A stretch of DNA of 64,000 nucleotides from Roseovarius sp. THAF9 (GCF_009363715.1 NZ_CP045404.1:2262001-2326000); one strand, 5' to 3'; numbered from the stretch's first letter, positions 19,344 through 28,182 are shown. The notes: generated from the sequence alone by a model not told the origin. Translations and numbers: made by a program.

Positions 19344-20999
19344 ATGCAAGCCGATTACGTCATCGTCGGTGCTGGCAGCGCCGGTTGCGCCATGGCCTAC
19401 CGCCTCTCCGAGGCCGGCCACTCCGTGCTCGTGATCGAACACGGCGGCACCGATGCCGGCCCCTTCATCCAGATGCCCGGCGCGCTCAGCTACCCGATGA
19501 ACATGAAGATGTACGACTGGGGCTACCGCACCGAGCCGGAACCCCACTTGGGCAATCGCCGCCTCGCCGCCCCGCGTGGCAAGGTCATTGGCGGCTCGTC
19601 CTCGATCAACGGCATGGTCTATGTGCGCGGCCATGCCCGCGATTTCGACCACTGGCGCGACGAAGGCGCCGCCGGCTGGGGCTATGCCGACGTGCTGCCC
19701 TACTACAAACGACTGGAAAACTGGACCGACGCGGGCCATGGCGGCGACCCCGACTGGCGCGGCCATGACGGCCCCCTGCACGTCACCCGTGGCCAGATGG
19801 CCAACCCCCTCACCCGCGCTTTCATCGAGGCGGGCGGGCAAGCGGGCTATCCGATCACACCCGACTATAACGGCGAACAGCAGGAAGGTTTCGCCCCGTT
19901 CGAGATGACCGTCCACAAGGGCCAGCGCTGGTCCGCCGCCAACGCCTATCTCAAGCCCGCGCTCAAGACCGGCAAATGCGACGTCATCCGCGGCCTCGCC
20001 GCCCGCGTCGTGTTCGAGGAGGGCCGCGCCATCGGCGTCGAGGTCACCCGCAAGGGCCGGCAGGAGATCATCCGCGCGAATGCCGAGGTGGTCCTCTCCG
20101 CCTCCGCCTTCAACTCCCCCAAACTCCTGATGCTGTCGGGCATCGGCCCCGCCGCGCATCTCGCCGAACACGGCATCGACGTCATCGCCGACCGCCCCGG
20201 CGTCGGCGCGAACCTGCAGGACCACCTCGAAGTCTACGTCCAGATGGCCGCCTCCCAGCCGGTCAGCCTCTACAAATACTGGAACCTGCCCGGCAAGGCG
20301 CTCGTCGGCCTCACCTGGCTTCTGGGCAAGACCGGCCCCGGCGCCACCAACCAGTTCGAATCATGCGGCTTCATCCGCTCTGCGGCGGGCGTCGATTACC
20401 CCGACCTGCAATTTCACTTCCTGCCCATCGCCGTGCGCTATGACGGCCAGGCGGCGGCCGAAGGCCACGGCTACCAGGCCCATGTCGGCCCCATGCGCTC
20501 TGAGAGCCGCGGGCACGTCACGCTCAACTCTGGCGACCCCACCGCGCCGCCGAAGATCTTCTTTAATTACATGAGCTGCGACAGCGACTGGCAGGATTTC
20601 CGCCGCGCCATCCGCCTCACGCGCGAGGTCTTCGCCCAGGACGCGTTCAAACCCTTTGCCAAGCACGAAATCCAACCGGGCGACGCGGCGCAATCCGATG
20701 ACCAGCTCGACGATTTCATCCGCGAACATGCCGAAAGCGCCTATCACCCCTGCGGCACCTGCCGCATGGGGCGCGCGGACGATCTTCGCAGCGTCGTGGA
20801 CCCCGAGGGCCGCGTGATCGGCGTCGAGGGCCTGCGCGTCGCCGACAGCTCGGTCTTCCCGCGCATCCCCAACGGCAACCTCAACGCGCCCTCGATCATG
20901 GTGGGCGAGAAGATGGCCGATCACGTCCTCGACCGCTCGCTTCCGGCAGACAATGCCCAGGCCTGGATCCACCCCGACTGGCAGACCGCCCAACGCTGA
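19344..20999 (+). CDS. betA: Choline dehydrogenase
   Basis: 551 residues, GMC oxidoreductase family; oxidises choline to betaine aldehyde with FAD. The Rossmann motif is at the start ([19 protein letters not shown]), followed by the GMC signature [19 protein letters not shown] and the second signature [18 protein letters not shown]. The C-terminal active-site region has [12 protein letters not shown] and the histidine-asparagine motif in [20 protein letters not shown] 19344 follows GGAGG. No betB is seen in the window, so betaine aldehyde must be oxidised by an enzyme encoded elsewhere. Confidence 0.94.
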   Translation: MQADYVIVGAGSAGCAMAYRLSEAGHSVLVIEHGGTDAGPFIQMPGALSYPMNMKMYDWGYRTEPEPHLGNRRLAAPRGKVIGGSSSINGMVYVRGHARDFDHWRDEGAAGWGYADVLPYYKRLENWTDAGHGGDPDWRGHDGPLHVTRGQMANPLTRAFIEAGGQAGYPITPDYNGEQQEGFAPFEMTVHKGQRWSAANAYLKPALKTGKCDVIRGLAARVVFEEGRAIGVEVTRKGRQEIIRANAEVVLSASAFNSPKLLMLSGIGPAAHLAEHGIDVIADRPGVGANLQDHLEVYVQMAASQPVSLYKYWNLPGKALVGLTWLLGKTGPGATNQFESCGFIRSAAGVDYPDLQFHFLPIAVRYDGQAAAEGHGYQAHVGPMRSESRGHVTLNSGDPTAPPKIFFNYMSCDSDWQDFRRAIRLTREVFAQDAFKPFAKHEIQPGDAAQSDDQLDDFIREHAESAYHPCGTCRMGRADDLRSVVDPEGRVIGVEGLRVADSSVFPRIPNGNLNAPSIMVGEKMADHVLDRSLPADNAQAWIHPDWQTAQR

Positions 21000-21012
21000 T
21001 AGCCGCGCCGGT

Positions 21013-21026
21013 TTGATCCGCATCAA
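21013..21026 (+). promoter_or_regulatory. Perfect FNR/FnrL box
   Basis: TTGAT-CCGC-ATCAA matches the FNR consensus TTGAT-N4-ATCAA exactly. A -10-like TAACCT at 21049-21054 would start transcription near 21061, placing the box centre at about -41.5, the classic activating position. It serves the 21090 gene. Confidence 0.7.
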
Positions 21027-21089
21027 GGTGCGCGCGTCTGCGTGCGCCTAACCTCTCCTTCGACACGCGAACACCAAGGAGGACCCCGG

Positions 21090-21326
21090 ATGTCACACAC
21101 CCCGCACGAGCTGCATGAAGAATTCCCCGACATGGCCGACCGCATCACGGCGCTGAAAACCTCGGACGCGCATTTCGCCCGGCTGATGGACGACTACCAC
21201 GCGGTCAATCGGCAGGTCCACGCGGCGGAAACCAACGTGACCCCGGTCTCGCCCGCCGCCGAGACGGACATGCGCAAGGAGCGCGCCCGGCTGAAGGACG
21301 AGCTCTACGCGATGCTCACGGCCTGA
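21090..21326 (+). CDS. YdcH-family protein (DUF465)
   Basis: 78 residues, MSHTPHELHEEFPDMADRITALKTSD. The conserved DUF465 pattern is visible: LHEEFP near the start, HFARLMDDYHAVNRQVHAAE, then a C-terminal coiled region RKERARLKDELYAML. ATG 21090 has AAGGAGG upstream; in-frame codons before it lack this. The family forms short coiled-coil dimers of unknown role. The perfect FNR box ~70 bp upstream suggests induction at low oxygen. Confidence 0.88.
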   Translation: MSHTPHELHEEFPDMADRITALKTSDAHFARLMDDYHAVNRQVHAAETNVTPVSPAAETDMRKERARLKDELYAMLTA

Positions 21327-21345
21327 CACGCAAGCATGACCCGCA

Positions 21346-21373
21346 CCTTACCGCGCCGCCCGGTGCGGTAAGG
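21346..21373 (+). terminator. Hairpin after the YdcH-family gene
   Basis: CCTTACCGC (21346-21354) pairs perfectly with GCGGTAAGG (21365-21373) around a 10-base loop, 20 bp after the stop. There is no T run, so it may be a Rho-assisted or stabilising 3' hairpin. Confidence 0.5.
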
Positions 21374-21473
21374 CCGCCACGCGCGAAAAATCGCACCGTC
21401 GCGATACCACCCGGATACCGACGCGATACCGACATGCCGTTTTCGGGGGTCCTGTCGACATTAACCAAGTGAT

Positions 21474-22379
21474 TCAGAACTTTGTCTGATGCGCCGCCGG
21501 CGTGAGCGCGCGGCGCTTCAACACCGCCTCGCGCCAACTTATGAAGCTGACCGACCCCACGATCACCAGCCCGCCCAAAATCACCCACGGATCAAAGGGT
21601 TCCGCGAAAAAGGTCACGCCCAACAGCACCGCCCAGACAAGCTGCAAGAACGTCACCGGCTGCGTCACCGCCAGCGGGGCCGCGCGAAACGCCAGCGTCA
21701 TGGTGTAATGCCCGCCCGTGGCAAAGGCCGCCACGCCCATCAAAATCGTCAGTTCCCAAGGCGTTGGCGTCACCCAGTTGCTCAGCGCCAAAGGCGCCAG
21801 CCCGATCGTCACGGTGATCGACAGCATCGCCACGACCAGCCCCGGACTGCACCGCTCGGACAGCATTTTGGCCAGCAGGTACGACCCGCCAAAAGCGACC
21901 GCCGTGAACAACATGGCGAAATGCCCCGTTTGCAATTCGCGAAAGCCCGGCCGCAGGATGATCAGCGCCCCGCACAGCGCCACGAGGATCGCCACGACCC
22001 GCCGCAAGGCCAGCTTTTCGCCCAAAAACAACGCCGCACCCAGCGTCACGTAGATCGGCGAAAGGTAGTTCATCGCCGTGACATCCGCGATGGGGATGCG
22101 CGCCATGGCAAAGAACCACAACCCCACCCCGGCCGAATGCGCGATGCCCCGCGCCGCGATCAGGCCCCATGTACCACGATCCAGCCGCAACCGGCTCAGC
22201 ATGCCCAGCATCGGCAACAGGAAGATCAGGCCCAGCACATAGCGCAGGAACGCCGCCTCGGGTGCGGGGATGCGGGTGCCCAGAAGCTTGACCATGGCGG
22301 TCACGCCGACGAACAGCACACCGGTCACGACCATCCAGAAAACACCCCAGCCGGGCCGCGCATTCAACTCTGAACTCAT
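21474..22379 (-). CDS. EamA/DMT-family transporter
   Basis: 301 residues with ten hydrophobic helices and two EamA repeats. The first repeat has APEAAFLRYVLGLIFLLPML and ADVTAMNYLSPIYVTLGAALFLGEKL, the second AVTQPVTFLQLVWAVLLGVTFFAEPFDPWVILGG. These are the conserved exporter motifs of drug/metabolite transporters. It stands alone on the minus strand, and an upstream partner is not evident. Substrate unknown; amino-acid or metabolite export is typical of the family. Confidence 0.88.
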   Translation of the reverse strand: MSSELNARPGWGVFWMVVTGVLFVGVTAMVKLLGTRIPAPEAAFLRYVLGLIFLLPMLGMLSRLRLDRGTWGLIAARGIAHSAGVGLWFFAMARIPIADVTAMNYLSPIYVTLGAALFLGEKLALRRVVAILVALCGALIILRPGFRELQTGHFAMLFTAVAFGGSYLLAKMLSERCSPGLVVAMLSITVTIGLAPLALSNWVTPTPWELTILMGVAAFATGGHYTMTLAFRAAPLAVTQPVTFLQLVWAVLLGVTFFAEPFDPWVILGGLVIVGSVSFISWREAVLKRRALTPAAHQTKF

Positions 22380-22491
22380 GGCCGCATAAAGCCTCCGCCG
22401 CTCCGGGATGTCGAGCGCAAAAGCACGCGCGTTTCACAGGCCGTTAACCTCGGCCTGCCACGATTGCGCCAAGGCACGCGTTGTCGCGGTG

Positions 22492-22517
22492 GCAAAATTT
22501 TTTCGAAAAAATTTTGC
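22492..22517. terminator. Symmetric AT-rich terminator
   Basis: A perfect 12-bp-arm palindrome, GCAAAATTTTTT-CG-AAAAAATTTTGC, giving a T run on either strand. It lies 22 bp after the acyl-CoA dehydrogenase stop and about 110 bp upstream of the DMT gene start, so it isolates the two minus-strand units. Confidence 0.8.
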
Positions 22518-22538
22518 GCCCGGCGGCGCGGCAGGCGC

Positions 22539-23768
22539 TCAGATCTTCTCTTGCGTATACTTGCGCAGTTCCGCCCGCGCCACCTGCCGCCGATGCACCG
22601 CGTCCGGCCCGTCCGCCAGCCGCAGGGTGCGCAGGTGCGTCCACATCGCCGCCAGCGGCGTGTCCTGACTGATCCCCTGCGCGCCGAACATCTGGACGGC
22701 CTCGTCCACGACCTTCAGCGCCACCTTCGGCGCCACGACCTTGATCTGGCTGATCCAAGGCGCCGCCGCACGCGCGTCGCCCTGGTCCATCATCCAGGCC
22801 GCTTTCAGGCACAAGAGCCGCGCCTGCTCGATCTCCATCCGGGCCTCGGCGATGTAATCGAAATTCGCCCCCAACTGCGCCAGCGGCTTGCCAAAGGCTT
22901 CACGTTGCAAGGCGCGGCGGCACATCAGTTCCAGCGCCGCCTCGGCCTGCCCGATGGCGCGCATGCAGTGGTGGATGCGCCCCGGCCCAAGCCGCCCCTG
23001 CGCAATCTCGAAGCCACGCCCTTCGCCCAGCAGCATGTTCTCGGCTGGAACCCGCACATCGGCGAAGCGGAAATGCATGTGCCCATGCGGCGCATCGTCC
23101 GCGCCGTAAACCGTCATTGGTCTAAGTTTTTCAATGCCTTGCGTATCGGCAGGCACCACGATCATCGAATGCCGCTGATGCTTTGGCATGTCGTCATCAC
23201 CAGTCTTGGCCATCACGATATAGACCGCGCAGCGCGGGTCGCCCGCCCCCGTCGCCCACCATTTCTCGCCGTTCAGAACATAGTCGTTCCCGTCCCGCAC
23301 ACAGCTCAACGAGATGTTCGTCGCGTCCGAACTCGCCACGTCGGGTTCCGTCATCAGGTAGGCAGACCGGATGTCCCCCTCCAGCAAAGGCACCAGCCAC
23401 CGCGACTTCATCTCGTCGGTGCCGTATTTCTGGAACACCTCCATGTTGCCGGTGTCGGGCGCGTTGCAGTTGAACACCTCCGCCGCCATCGGCGTCTTGC
23501 CGATTTCCTCGGCAAAATAAGCGTATTCGACCGTGCTCAGCCCCGCGCCACCCTCGCCATCGGTCAGCCAGAAATTCCACAGCCCCGCCGCCTTGGCCTG
23601 CTGTTTCAACCCTTCGAGAATCTCGGCCTGACGCTCGGTATATGTCCAGCGATCGCCCTTCCCGATCTCGTCGTGATACGGGGCCTCCATTGGTATAATG
23701 ACATCCCGGACCATGGTGCGCACCTGGTCAAGCAGGTCGGCAATGTGTGGTCTGATCTCGAAATTCAT
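22539..23768 (-). CDS. Acyl-CoA dehydrogenase (ACAD10/11-like)
   Basis: 409 residues from ATG 23768 (MNFEIRPHIADLLDQVRTMVRD), preceded by GGGGAGAG. FAD-dependent alpha,beta-desaturation of an acyl-CoA. Domain order is standard: helical N-domain, beta domain with YLMTEPDVASSDATNISLS and VLNGEKWWATGAG, then C-terminal helices with AQGRLGPGRIHHCMRAIGQAE and MFGAQGISQDTPLAAMWTHLRTLRLADGPDAVH. The ending and the RIHHCMR motif resemble the ACAD10/11-like group rather than short-chain enzymes. It stands alone, so the chain-length preference is unknown. Confidence 0.9.
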   Translation of the reverse strand: MNFEIRPHIADLLDQVRTMVRDVIIPMEAPYHDEIGKGDRWTYTERQAEILEGLKQQAKAAGLWNFWLTDGEGGAGLSTVEYAYFAEEIGKTPMAAEVFNCNAPDTGNMEVFQKYGTDEMKSRWLVPLLEGDIRSAYLMTEPDVASSDATNISLSCVRDGNDYVLNGEKWWATGAGDPRCAVYIVMAKTGDDDMPKHQRHSMIVVPADTQGIEKLRPMTVYGADDAPHGHMHFRFADVRVPAENMLLGEGRGFEIAQGRLGPGRIHHCMRAIGQAEAALELMCRRALQREAFGKPLAQLGANFDYIAEARMEIEQARLLCLKAAWMMDQGDARAAAPWISQIKVVAPKVALKVVDEAVQMFGAQGISQDTPLAAMWTHLRTLRLADGPDAVHRRQVARAELRKYTQEKI

Positions 23769-23865
23769 GGCGGTCTCTCCCCGGTCGCGGCTGCATCGCC
23801 GTGATGCCACGCCACCCCGTCATGGTCCAGCCTCGTCCGCCAAATGCGCGTAAATCCAATGCAAT

Positions 23866-23891
23866 CTTGGCATATCTAGAGGCTTGCCAAG
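23866..23891. promoter_or_regulatory. Inverted repeat upstream of the acyl-CoA dehydrogenase
   Basis: CTTGGCA and TGCCAAG, 7-bp perfect arms separated by 12 bp, about 100 bp before the dehydrogenase start. The size and spacing fit a dimeric repressor site. No cognate regulator is adjacent. Confidence 0.4.
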
Positions 23892-23954
23892 CGACCAACT
23901 ACTTTTGTCGTGGCGTGTGTCCGGCCAGTCCCGAGGCTAAAAGCGGCGCGCACC

Positions 23955-24404
23955 CTAACACCCGTCGCGACCCAACATCATCACCCAGATCCGCCCAGGC
24001 GCCTCGACCAGCGCGACATGGTCCGCTTCGCGTGCCAGCATATTATTGCGGTGCCCGGTCGAGGCCTCCCAACCGATCAGGACACCGTTTACGTCCCGCT
24101 GCCCCTTGGCGATGTTTTCCGCAATGAAACAAAAGCGATAGCCAGCGCGCCGCGCGCGGTCCGCGATGCTGCTGCCGTCCGATCCGCTATGGCTGAAATA
24201 CCCTTTGCGGGCCATATCCGCCGCATGGGCTGCTGCGGCGCGGGTCAAACTGCGCGAAACTTTGAGCGGCGCCCGGCCTTCCTTGGCGCGGAAGGCGTTG
24301 ATCCAGGCCAAGGCGGCCTGGCCACGGTTGGCCACGTCCTGTCCCTCAGCGGCCAATGGGGCCAGGGCGATCAGGCTTGCCAGAAGGATCGCGTGCAGTC
24401 GCAT
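23955..24404 (-). CDS. Exported CAP-domain (SCP-like) protein
   Basis: 149 residues. Signal peptide MRLHAILLASLIALAPLAAEG; the rest is one CAP domain. The conserved CAP residues are present: AAHAADMARKGYFSHSG (His), RFCFIAENIAKG (Glu) and GWEASTGHRNNMLAREADHVAL (His). The domain ends VMMLGRDGC. Bacterial CAP proteins are secreted and their function is mostly unknown. The gene stands between the dehydrogenase and a HisN-type phosphatase, only 41 bp after the latter, so those two may share a transcript. Confidence 0.88.
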   Translation of the reverse strand: MRLHAILLASLIALAPLAAEGQDVANRGQAALAWINAFRAKEGRAPLKVSRSLTRAAAAHAADMARKGYFSHSGSDGSSIADRARRAGYRFCFIAENIAKGQRDVNGVLIGWEASTGHRNNMLAREADHVALVEAPGRIWVMMLGRDGC

Positions 24405-24445
24405 GACGCGACCCTAGCGCGACCTGCCGTACAGAGCTAGCGGCA

Positions 24446-25246
24446 TCACAAAAACTGCCCGAGGATGTCCAGAGCTGCCTCGTGCTGCTGCCGACCCGCG
24501 GCGGCCACGACACGGCCCCCGCCATGCGCCGGACCACCGGACCAGTCGGTCACGATCCCGCCCGCGGCCTCGATCACGGCGATCGGGGCCTGGATGTCAT
24601 AGGCATTGAGCCCCGCCTCGATCACCAGGTCGACGTAACCGCCGGCCACCAGCGCGTAGGCATAACAATCCAGACCATAGCGCGTCAGTCGCGTCTGGTC
24701 TGCTACCGCGCGAAACGCGTCCCCTTCGGCCTGCGTCCCCACCTCGGGGAAAGTCGTGAAAACCGTGGCTTCGGCCAATGGGCGATTGCCCCGTGTCCTC
24801 AGCCTCCGTTCACCCTGCGGGCCGGTCATGACGGCGCGGCCAAACCCGCCCTCAAACCGCTCCGCGATATAGGGCTGGTCAACCAGGCCATAGACTGGGC
24901 CGGTGTCGTCCGAGACCGCGATCAGCACGCCCCAGGTCGGCGCTCCGGCCACGAAAGCGCGTGTCCCGTCAATCGGATCCAGCACCCATGTCAGCCCGGT
25001 TGTGCCCTGTCGGGCGCCAAATTCCTCTCCCAGGATGCCATCGTCTGGCCGACGTTCCGCCAGCACGGTGCGCATCACCGTCTCCGCTGCCTTGTCGGCA
25101 GCGGTGACGGGGTCATAGCCCGCAAGCGGATCGGCCTTGTTCTCGACATCCATCCCGTCGGCACGGAACAATGGCAAGATCACGCCCCGCGCGGCATCAG
25201 CCATCGCGTGCGCGGTCTTAACGATTTCTAGTTTACTGCAAGCCAT
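24446..25246 (-). CDS. hisN: Inositol-monophosphatase-family phosphatase, probably histidinol-phosphatase
   Basis: 266 residues. Metal-dependent phosphatase motifs are complete: GEEFGARQG, WVLDPIDGTRAFVAG (DPIDGT metal site) and AYDIQAPIAVIEAAGGIVTDW. The N-terminal ADKAAETVMRTVLAERRPDDGILGEE and the alphaproteobacterial length match HisN, which dephosphorylates histidinol phosphate. Other family members (inositol or AMP phosphatases) share these motifs, so the substrate is likely rather than certain. No his genes are adjacent. Confidence 0.82.
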   Translation of the reverse strand: MACSKLEIVKTAHAMADAARGVILPLFRADGMDVENKADPLAGYDPVTAADKAAETVMRTVLAERRPDDGILGEEFGARQGTTGLTWVLDPIDGTRAFVAGAPTWGVLIAVSDDTGPVYGLVDQPYIAERFEGGFGRAVMTGPQGERRLRTRGNRPLAEATVFTTFPEVGTQAEGDAFRAVADQTRLTRYGLDCYAYALVAGGYVDLVIEAGLNAYDIQAPIAVIEAAGGIVTDWSGGPAHGGGRVVAAAGRQQHEAALDILGQFL

Positions 25247-25298
25247 CCTGCTCTCGCCTCAGATCACGCGGCACAGATAGATGGCTTGTCAGATCTTC

Positions 25299-25670
25299 TC
25301 AAGCAACGTCGCTCAGAACCCTGGCGAGGTCAAAAAGGCGGCGGCGCTGATTTTCCGGAATGGCGTAATACGACCGGATCAGGTCAAGCGCTTCCTTGTC
25401 GCCCAAAAGATCCGCCGGTATCATATCGACGCTGTCCCTGTCTCCGTTCTCCTGGTCGAGCCCTTCGAAGAAAAAGCTGACCTCCACATCCAGAGCATCG
25501 GCAATGTCCCAAAGACGCGATGCGCTGACGCGGTTCGCGCCGGTTTCGTACTTCTGGATCTGCTGAAATTTGATTCCCACGCTTTCGGCAAGCTGCTGCT
25601 GCGTCATGCCGACAAGCCAGCGCCGGTGGCGAATTCGTTTTCCGACATGCACGTCTACGGGGTGCGGCAT
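25299..25670 (-). CDS. XRE-family transcriptional regulator
   Basis: 123 residues from MPHPVDVHVGKRIRHRRWL. A single helix-turn-helix (residues ~10-65) reads GMTQQQLAESVGIKFQQIQKYETGANRVSASRLWDIADAL. The C-terminal tail, DKEALDLIRSYYAIPENQRRRLFDLARVLSDVA, is the common dimerisation tail of Rhodobacteraceae XRE proteins. An in-frame upstream start would add residues the family lacks. It is divergent from a quinone oxidoreductase gene, with an 8-bp-arm inverted repeat between them that could be its operator. Confidence 0.88.
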   Translation of the reverse strand: MPHPVDVHVGKRIRHRRWLVGMTQQQLAESVGIKFQQIQKYETGANRVSASRLWDIADALDVEVSFFFEGLDQENGDRDSVDMIPADLLGDKEALDLIRSYYAIPENQRRRLFDLARVLSDVA

Positions 25671-25812
25671 GGGTAGTCCTTTCCTCATGTTCCTGCACGA
25701 GCTCCAATGGAACCGCGGCCAGGTGTTCACAAAAATCCGGCCGCGCATCCCAGCGACACTGATGAGAAAGTAAGCGGCAGGATTCTGTATAGCAAGAAGT
25801 ATTGCACCCCGA

Positions 25813-25832
25813 ATAAGGGATCGGTCCCTTAT
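25813..25832. promoter_or_regulatory. Inverted repeat in the XRE/oxidoreductase intergenic region
   Basis: ATAAGGGA-TCGG-TCCCTTAT, 8-bp perfect arms, in the 300-bp AT-richer divergent region 25671-25971. The rest of the region holds no gene. The position fits control of both flanking genes by the XRE protein. Confidence 0.5.
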
Positions 25833-25971
25833 ACCTACAATCTAAACGAGTAGATACTGCTTTCGTATAGGGTCGATACAACCAGTGGAGGCAATTTGAC
25901 ATATATTCCGGTAATCGTTTATCCGATCGAAGTGCCGGGCCAGTCCCGGTTTTCATCTAAGGAGGCTGGCA

Positions 25972-26934
25972 ATGCGCGCGTTCCGTATCGATTCGCATGA
26001 TACAACCGCAACCCTGAAAGAAGTTGCGCGCCCGGCTCCCGGTGCGGGCGAAATCGGTATCCGCATCAGAGCTTGCGGGTTGAATTTCGCCGATCTGCTC
26101 ATGTTGAAAGGCGAATATCAGGACACGCCCCCTCTCCCCTTTACCCTTGGCATGGAAGTGGCCGGCACGATCGAGGCGCTCGGCGACGGGGTCGACGGCC
26201 CTGCGGTAGGCAGCCGTGTCGCGGTCTTCGGCGGCCAGGGCGGGCTCGCCGAATACGGGTGTTTCCCGGCCGATCGCGCCGTTTCCCTACCTGACGCAAT
26301 GAGCTTTACCGATGCTGCCGCGTTCCAGATCGCCTATGGCACCAGCCATGTGGCGCTGGACCACAAGGCGCGGCTGCAACCGGGTGAAACGCTTCTGGTG
26401 CTGGGCGCCGCCGGCGGCGTCGGCCTGACGGCGGTGGAGATCGGTAAGTTGATGGGCGCGACGGTGGTCGCCTGTGCCCGCGGCGCCGACAAGCTCAAGG
26501 TCGCGCAGCACGCGGGCGCCGATCACCTGATCGACGCGGAAACCGACGATATCCGCGAGGCGTGTCGCGCCTTGGGCGGTGTCGACGTGGTCTATGATCC
26601 GGTCGGCGGGGACCAGTTCAAGTCTGCCATGCGCGCCTGCCGCCCCGAGGCCCGCATCCTGACCATCGGGTTCGCCAGCGGCGACGTGCCCAAGATCCCT
26701 GCCAACCACCTGCTGGTCAAGAACATCTCGGTACAAGGGCTCTACTGGGGCGGGTATCTCGGCTTCCGACCTCAGGTGGTGACGGACAGTCTGAAGCGCC
26801 TGTTCGACTGGTACACCGAAGGTCGCCTGAAACCTCATATCAGCCACGTCCTTCCGCTCGAGAATGCTCAGGAGGGTCTGGACCTGATGCGCACGCGCAA
26901 GTCCACCGGCAAGGTCGTCGTCACGATGGACTAG
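25972..26934 (+). CDS. NADPH:quinone oxidoreductase family protein (zinc-free MDR)
   Basis: 320 residues. The catalytic domain starts MRAFRIDSHDTTATLKEVARP and has ACGLNFADLLMLKGEYQDTPPLPFTLGMEVAGTI, where the Asn-Phe-Ala-Asp segment replaces the zinc cysteine of alcohol dehydrogenases. The Rossmann motif is LVLGAAGGVGLTAVEIGKLMGA. This is the zeta-crystallin/QOR group, reducing quinones or enones with NADPH. The GGAGG ribosome site is clear. It is divergent from the XRE gene and convergent with a LysR gene. Confidence 0.9.
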   Translation: MRAFRIDSHDTTATLKEVARPAPGAGEIGIRIRACGLNFADLLMLKGEYQDTPPLPFTLGMEVAGTIEALGDGVDGPAVGSRVAVFGGQGGLAEYGCFPADRAVSLPDAMSFTDAAAFQIAYGTSHVALDHKARLQPGETLLVLGAAGGVGLTAVEIGKLMGATVVACARGADKLKVAQHAGADHLIDAETDDIREACRALGGVDVVYDPVGGDQFKSAMRACRPEARILTIGFASGDVPKIPANHLLVKNISVQGLYWGGYLGFRPQVVTDSLKRLFDWYTEGRLKPHISHVLPLENAQEGLDLMRTRKSTGKVVVTMD

Positions 26935-26944
26935 GCCATCGAGG

Positions 26945-27817
26945 TCACGCCTGACGCAAAAGCGTCGGCGTGGCCGCGCGGAACCCTTGGCGCAAAAGAT
27001 CCGCCAGTTGACGCGTGATGTCGTCGCGGTTCGCCGCCCCGTACATGTTGATCTGGTGATATCCCAGGTCCGGCAAAGCCCCTTGCGCGTTGATCGCCTC
27101 CTGGTGTGGCGGAATGCTGGTTTCCAGCAAGGCGCCCACTGCCAGGTCGGCGCTGATCAGCGCTTCGACCGAGCGGTCCTCGTCCGACTCGATAGCCAGT
27201 TCCCAATCGATGCCCGCCGCATCAAGACTGCGCAACACCGTGGCCCGGAAGATGCAGACATTGCAGAAGCCAAGGCGCAGTGGCCGTTTCCGCCACGCCT
27301 GCCCACCCAAGGCACCGACCCATTTGAGCGGCATTTCCGTCAGGGTCTCGCCGCCGGGCGTCAGCGCCTTCTCGGTCGTCAGAATCAGATCGACCTCGCC
27401 CTTTTTCAGCGCCTCGTGCAAGCGCATCGTGCTGGAGGATTTCAGCGCCACGTTCACGCGCGGAAAGATTCCGCTGAACGTCTTCAACACGCGGGGGACC
27501 ACGGGATAGACGATGTCGTGCGGAACACCCAAGGTCAGCTGGCCCTCGTAGATCTCGTCCGACAGTCGCCCCACCGCCTCGTCATTAAGGTCAACGATCC
27601 GCCGCGCATAGGTCAAAAGCTGCTCGCCAGAGGCTGTCAATGCAATCCGCCTGTTGCTGCGGTCAAGCAGTTCGATTCCCAGCATCTCTTCCAACCGCTT
27701 GAGCTGCATGGACACCGCCGATTGCGTCAGGTTCAGCACCTGCGCGGCGCGCGTGACACCGCCCTGCTCGGCGACTTCCAGGAAGGACCGCAAGGTGGTT
27801 ACGTCCAGATTCCGCAT
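26945..27817 (-). CDS. LysR-family transcriptional regulator
   Basis: 290 residues. N-terminal winged helix-turn-helix MRNLDVTTLRSFLEVAEQGGVTRAAQVLNLTQSAVSMQLKRLEE, then a two-lobed effector domain (GQLTLGVPHDIVYPVVPRVL). It is divergent from a DUF1127 gene; LysR regulators often control a divergent neighbour, so that is the likely target. Its ribosome site lies in the loop of a short hairpin (27819-27835). The effector is unknown. Confidence 0.92.
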   Translation of the reverse strand: MRNLDVTTLRSFLEVAEQGGVTRAAQVLNLTQSAVSMQLKRLEEMLGIELLDRSNRRIALTASGEQLLTYARRIVDLNDEAVGRLSDEIYEGQLTLGVPHDIVYPVVPRVLKTFSGIFPRVNVALKSSSTMRLHEALKKGEVDLILTTEKALTPGGETLTEMPLKWVGALGGQAWRKRPLRLGFCNVCIFRATVLRSLDAAGIDWELAIESDEDRSVEALISADLAVGALLETSIPPHQEAINAQGALPDLGYHQINMYGAANRDDITRQLADLLRQGFRAATPTLLRQA

Positions 27818-27818
27818 T

Positions 27819-27835
27819 CATCAAACTCCTTGATG
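27819..27835 (-). promoter_or_regulatory. Hairpin holding the lysR Shine-Dalgarno in its loop
   Basis: On the minus strand CATCAA-GGAGT-TTGATG forms a 6-bp stem whose 5-base loop is the GGAG ribosome site; the hairpin ends two bases before the ATG. The same dyad could also be an autoregulatory LysR site. Confidence 0.45.
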
Positions 27836-27899
27836 TATATTCCGCCAAACATTCATTGTCAAAATGCTACCACACATGTCACTTACATCAACACCAATC

Positions 27900-27918
27900 A
27901 TGAAGCGCCGCGCTTCAT
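27900..27918 (+). promoter_or_regulatory. 19-bp palindrome upstream of the DUF1127 gene
   Basis: ATGAAGCGC and GCGCTTCAT flank a single C, 24 bp before the DUF1127 start. It is either an operator in the divergent region or a hairpin at the 5' end of the message. Confidence 0.5.
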
Positions 27919-27942
27919 CACAGAATCTGAAAGGAGATTGCA

Positions 27943-28140
27943 ATGCCCACCCTCTCGCGCCGCCGCCACGGTCAATTTCGCACCGCCCCCCGGCCAAGCC
28001 TGTTTGACGCGTTGGACCTTTATCGCCAACGTCGCGCGCTGGCCCGGCTCGACGATCATGCGCTGGACGACATAGGTGTCACCCGCGAAGAGGCGGACAC
28101 CGAGGCGCGCCGGCCTTTCTGGGACATCTCGCGTCGCTAA
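27943..28140 (+). CDS. DUF1127-domain small protein
   Basis: 65 residues, MPTLSRRRHGQFRTAPRPSLFDALDLYRQRRALARLDDHALDDIGVTREEADTEARRPFWD. The pattern RxRRALARLDDHALDDIGVTREEA is the DUF1127 signature. Such proteins are Arg-rich, and some in alphaproteobacteria bind RNA and affect phosphate and carbon metabolism. AAGGAG precedes ATG 27943. It is divergent from the LysR gene. Confidence 0.9.
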   Translation: MPTLSRRRHGQFRTAPRPSLFDALDLYRQRRALARLDDHALDDIGVTREEADTEARRPFWDISRR

Positions 28141-28182
28141 GATATGAACCAACTGTTTCCGCGCGGTTTCCATCCGGATTCG

